Assembly: GCF_949628215.1 (NCBI RefSeq)
Contig: NC_134311.1
Coordinates: 16,058,582-16,122,581 of the forward strand
Length of the DNA: 64,000 nucleotides
Direction of reading: 5' to 3'
Source of the DNA: Phalacrocorax aristotelis
Lineage: Eukaryota > Chordata > Aves > Suliformes > Phalacrocoracidae
In this document: in pieces, positions 61,931 to 64,000 of the stretch
Numbering within the stretch: position 1 is the stretch's first letter
How the letters are laid out: each line of letters opens with the position of its first letter
Notes under the pieces: generated by a model
Seen by the model: the letters and a program-made list of their open reading frames with translations, nothing else
Told to the model about the DNA's origin: nothing
Databases searched by the model: none
Translations under genes and position numbers: made by a program

Positions 61931-63029
61931 ATCCTTGTGGCCTATAGGGTAAATGAAAAACATAGCCTGGCAACCAAAATGAAAATCCAGTATTCATATA
62001 ACCAAAACCAGGCTATTATTAACTGGACCTAATACATTAAAAGTATTCAACAAAGGCATTTCTTTTTGCGTTGACATCCACTTCTGTGCATGGACCATTC
62101 TCTGTGATACTGATGATATAATTGCAATACTTACAGGGTCACTGTTTCCTGCGGTGAAAACATCACAGCTTGATCTGAGCATTAACTACATCTAGCAACA
62201 GGAGTTGACAATGCAAGTAGGATCCTTGCATGTGTTAAGAGGAGGTTTGAAAGTAAAAAATGTGAAAGTGGTATGTTGAAAATTATTCATTTGGAGCACT
62301 GTGTCTGATTTTAGAACTGCTTTTCAAAGGTAAAAAATAACATAATAGGATCAGGTAAAATAGATTAGAATGGCTAGTGCATGATGAGATTTACTGCATA
62401 TGAAAGTGGAGATTACAAATAAGTGAAAAAAAAACAGGATTTGGGTAAAACTCTCAAATTGTAAATAGCTATGAAAATGAATGATTCCCTTTTCTTCTTT
62501 TGTATAAAGAAGTGAAATTATTATGGAATAGAATTATCCGCACTTCTGGTCTGTAACAGCCTCTGGCACAGTGGGTCACTGAGAAGTGGTTTACAGATGA
62601 GTATTTTATTTTCAGCATTAACCCGTGTGACTAGTTGCTCAAGTTTAAATCAACTGGGTTTATCAGTTTCTATGATTCATGTCATAAACTGAAGACTCTG
62701 GGGTGCTCTGAAAAGTTGAGGCTCTCTAAATCAGGATTTTCTTCTTCTGTTTGTCTGAAGTTCTTCAAAAGCTGTGTCTGAGAGCGGAGTATCAGATAAA
62801 AGAGTACAATCAAGTGTGGCAAGCACAATGCACTGTAGAAGGGCAGTGTTATAAACATTAAATCTTTTTGTATATTTTAACAGTGAAAGCTCAAATGTAT
62901 GTTTTAACTGTTACACGAATGTTGAGCTAAGTGTCTCATGCTGGCCACTTGCTAGATTTGTCAGGGAATCCATTTCTGGGCTCTTACATGTTTTTAAAAC
63001 CTGTGAAGTCTGTGGAGCAGTTCTGGGTG
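61931..63029. other. Intronic DNA, no gene seen
   Basis: AT-rich non-coding sequence without recognisable elements. Open frames are 62 codons or fewer until the GC-richer repeat begins near 63030. Confidence 0.5.
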
Positions 63030-63670
63030 CTGTCTCCCACTGCTGCAGCCTCTGGCTGTGCCCAATGGCCTCTGCCTCTCACCTGTAGACCCATCTGGCT
63101 GCCTCTTGCAGTGTCATGGGATAACGTGTTTGGGGGGAGCTCAGGTGGTACGGGGTGCAAGGTGCTGCCCTTGCAGCAAGGATCAGCCTGGGGTCAGACC
63201 AGGCTGCTCAGGGAGGGAGGGAGCTTGCATAGCCTCCAGGCACCTCTGCTCCTGGGGAAAAGTTTGTTTGCAGCCAGTCCCAGCCTCTTGCTTCCCTCAA
63301 CCTCCTGCCATGCCCTGCTGAGAAAAGCTCAGCTCCCTGGCATCTCCACATAGGCACTGAGGGCTGCTGTTAGGTGACCCTGGACCTGCCTCCTCTTCAG
63401 GCTGAACCAGCCTTCATCCTCCAGCCTCTCCTCACAAGGTGAGTGCTCCAACCATGACCATGTTGGAGCTTACTCTGGTTTATTGATGTTTTCCTCATGG
63501 TGGGAGGCCTCAAACCGGACACAGTATGTAGACCAGGTCGAATGAGTGCTGAGTAGAAGCAGGGAAATCCAATCCTTTGATTGACTGGCCATCCTTCTGT
63601 TTGTACATCCCAAGATGCTGCTGGTCGTCACTGTCCACTGGTTCAAGCTTCATATCCAAGTCATTGCTGA
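63030..63670 (-). mobile_element. Diverged CR1 LINE fragment
   Basis: From about 63330 to 63670 the minus strand follows a CR1 ORF2 C-terminal region. In antisense one reads CCTCCTCTTCAGGCTGAACCAGCC, CAGCCTCTCCTCACAAGGTGAGTGCTCCAACC, ACTCTGGTTTATTGATGTTTTCC, CAAACCGGACACAGTATG, GAATGAGTGCTGAGTAGA and AAGATGCTGCTGG. The 63030-63330 part is more diverged, matches the repeat at 61.7 kb, and is probably the same element's 3' side. No reading frame survives. Confidence 0.7.
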
Positions 63671-64000
63671 AGAATAATCTTTCCTAGAGATGCACTTAAG
63701 CTTTACATTTCAACTGCACAAAGCACTGGATTTAAGCAGTAGATGTTGTGCATCATTTACCAGCACAGCATTATCTCTAGCTGATAAGAAAAATGGTCAT
63801 CGTGAAAATCTCATATCCTAAAAACAGCCCCCTATTCAAGCTTGTTGTTTCCATAAGAGTCTCTGAAGTGTGTTGGAGTTTTGGGAGGGTGTCACTAGAA
63901 AGCTTCCCCACAGCTTGAGTTATTGAAAGTACCAACAGAAAATAAAGAATTCAGATTTGGCAGTCTTGCAACTTCCAAGCTGATTACCTGGGCAGCATCC
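63671..64000. other. Intronic DNA at the window end
   Basis: The last 330 bases are non-coding, with no element, RNA gene or splice-flanked exon that I can support. Confidence 0.5.

Larger units (their letters stand above)
19314..64000 (+). other. PRR16: PRR16 intron, 5' part (at least 44.7 kb)
   Basis: From the splice donor at 19314 to the end of the window I find no sequence resembling the rest of PRR16 (the acidic linker and proline-rich segments that follow ...AKELKE in vertebrates), and no other gene. The simplest reading is one very long intron, in line with the long introns of the mammalian gene. It holds the repeats listed separately. An alternative first exon or a non-coding RNA inside it cannot be ruled out without expression data. 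Confidence 0.8.

Noticed and set aside
19314-64000. Search for the second PRR16 coding exon
   Set aside because: No frame contains the expected continuation or a proline-rich segment after a splice acceptor, so the exon is placed beyond the window.
1-64000. CRISPR arrays, operons, prokaryotic or intact viral genes
   Set aside because: No regular spacer arrays or dense coding were seen. The sequence is vertebrate nuclear DNA throughout.

Overview
This window looks like nuclear DNA from a bird. It is mostly AT-rich, non-coding sequence with scattered CR1 LINE fragments ending in the typical avian tail (tandem variants of ATTCTATG / ATTCTGTG). Three copies of a roughly 1.1 kb LTR-like repeat with TG...CA-type ends are also present. 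I believe this repeat belongs to an avian endogenous-retrovirus LTR family, but I could not search a repeat library. No bacterial or viral coding region, CRISPR array or operon is visible.

Only one protein-coding gene segment can be supported. It is the first coding exon of PRR16 (Largen), at 19152-19313 on the + strand, ending at a GAG|GTGAGA splice donor. The exon sits in a dense CpG island at about 18590-20010. The island contains a short GGGGCC array, a GGC run, several GC boxes and an abrupt T-rich tract just inside the intron. The rest of the PRR16 coding sequence (proline-rich part) is absent, so 19314 to 64000 is read as the 5' part of a long first coding intron. Positions 1 to about 18590 are read as 5' intergenic or distal regulatory sequence.

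Layout: 1-18590 is upstream DNA with three CR1 fragments (2417-2746 minus, 12019-12787 minus with an uninterrupted 226-codon C-terminal reverse-transcriptase ORF, 16448-17081 plus), a decayed tRNA-like sequence (3934-3998) and a strong inverted repeat (5164-5207). Next come the CpG island and PRR16 exon 1. The intron then holds an old CR1 (27622-28110 minus), LTR copies at 43313-44341 (+), 47203-47900 (-) and 53780-54879 (+), a CR1 tail (49820-49924 +), a 1.3 kb CR1 with decayed RT reading frames (59555-60884 +), and two diverged related repeats near 61.7 and 63.0-63.7 kb.

No new multi-gene system is visible. The observations most worth checking are the G-quadruplex-type repeat in an AUG-less open frame that runs into PRR16, the nearly undecayed CR1 tail ORF, the LTR set with its inverted copies and internal modules, and a few perfect hairpins. 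Many long open frames in the CpG island and the LTR copies are composition effects and were not annotated.
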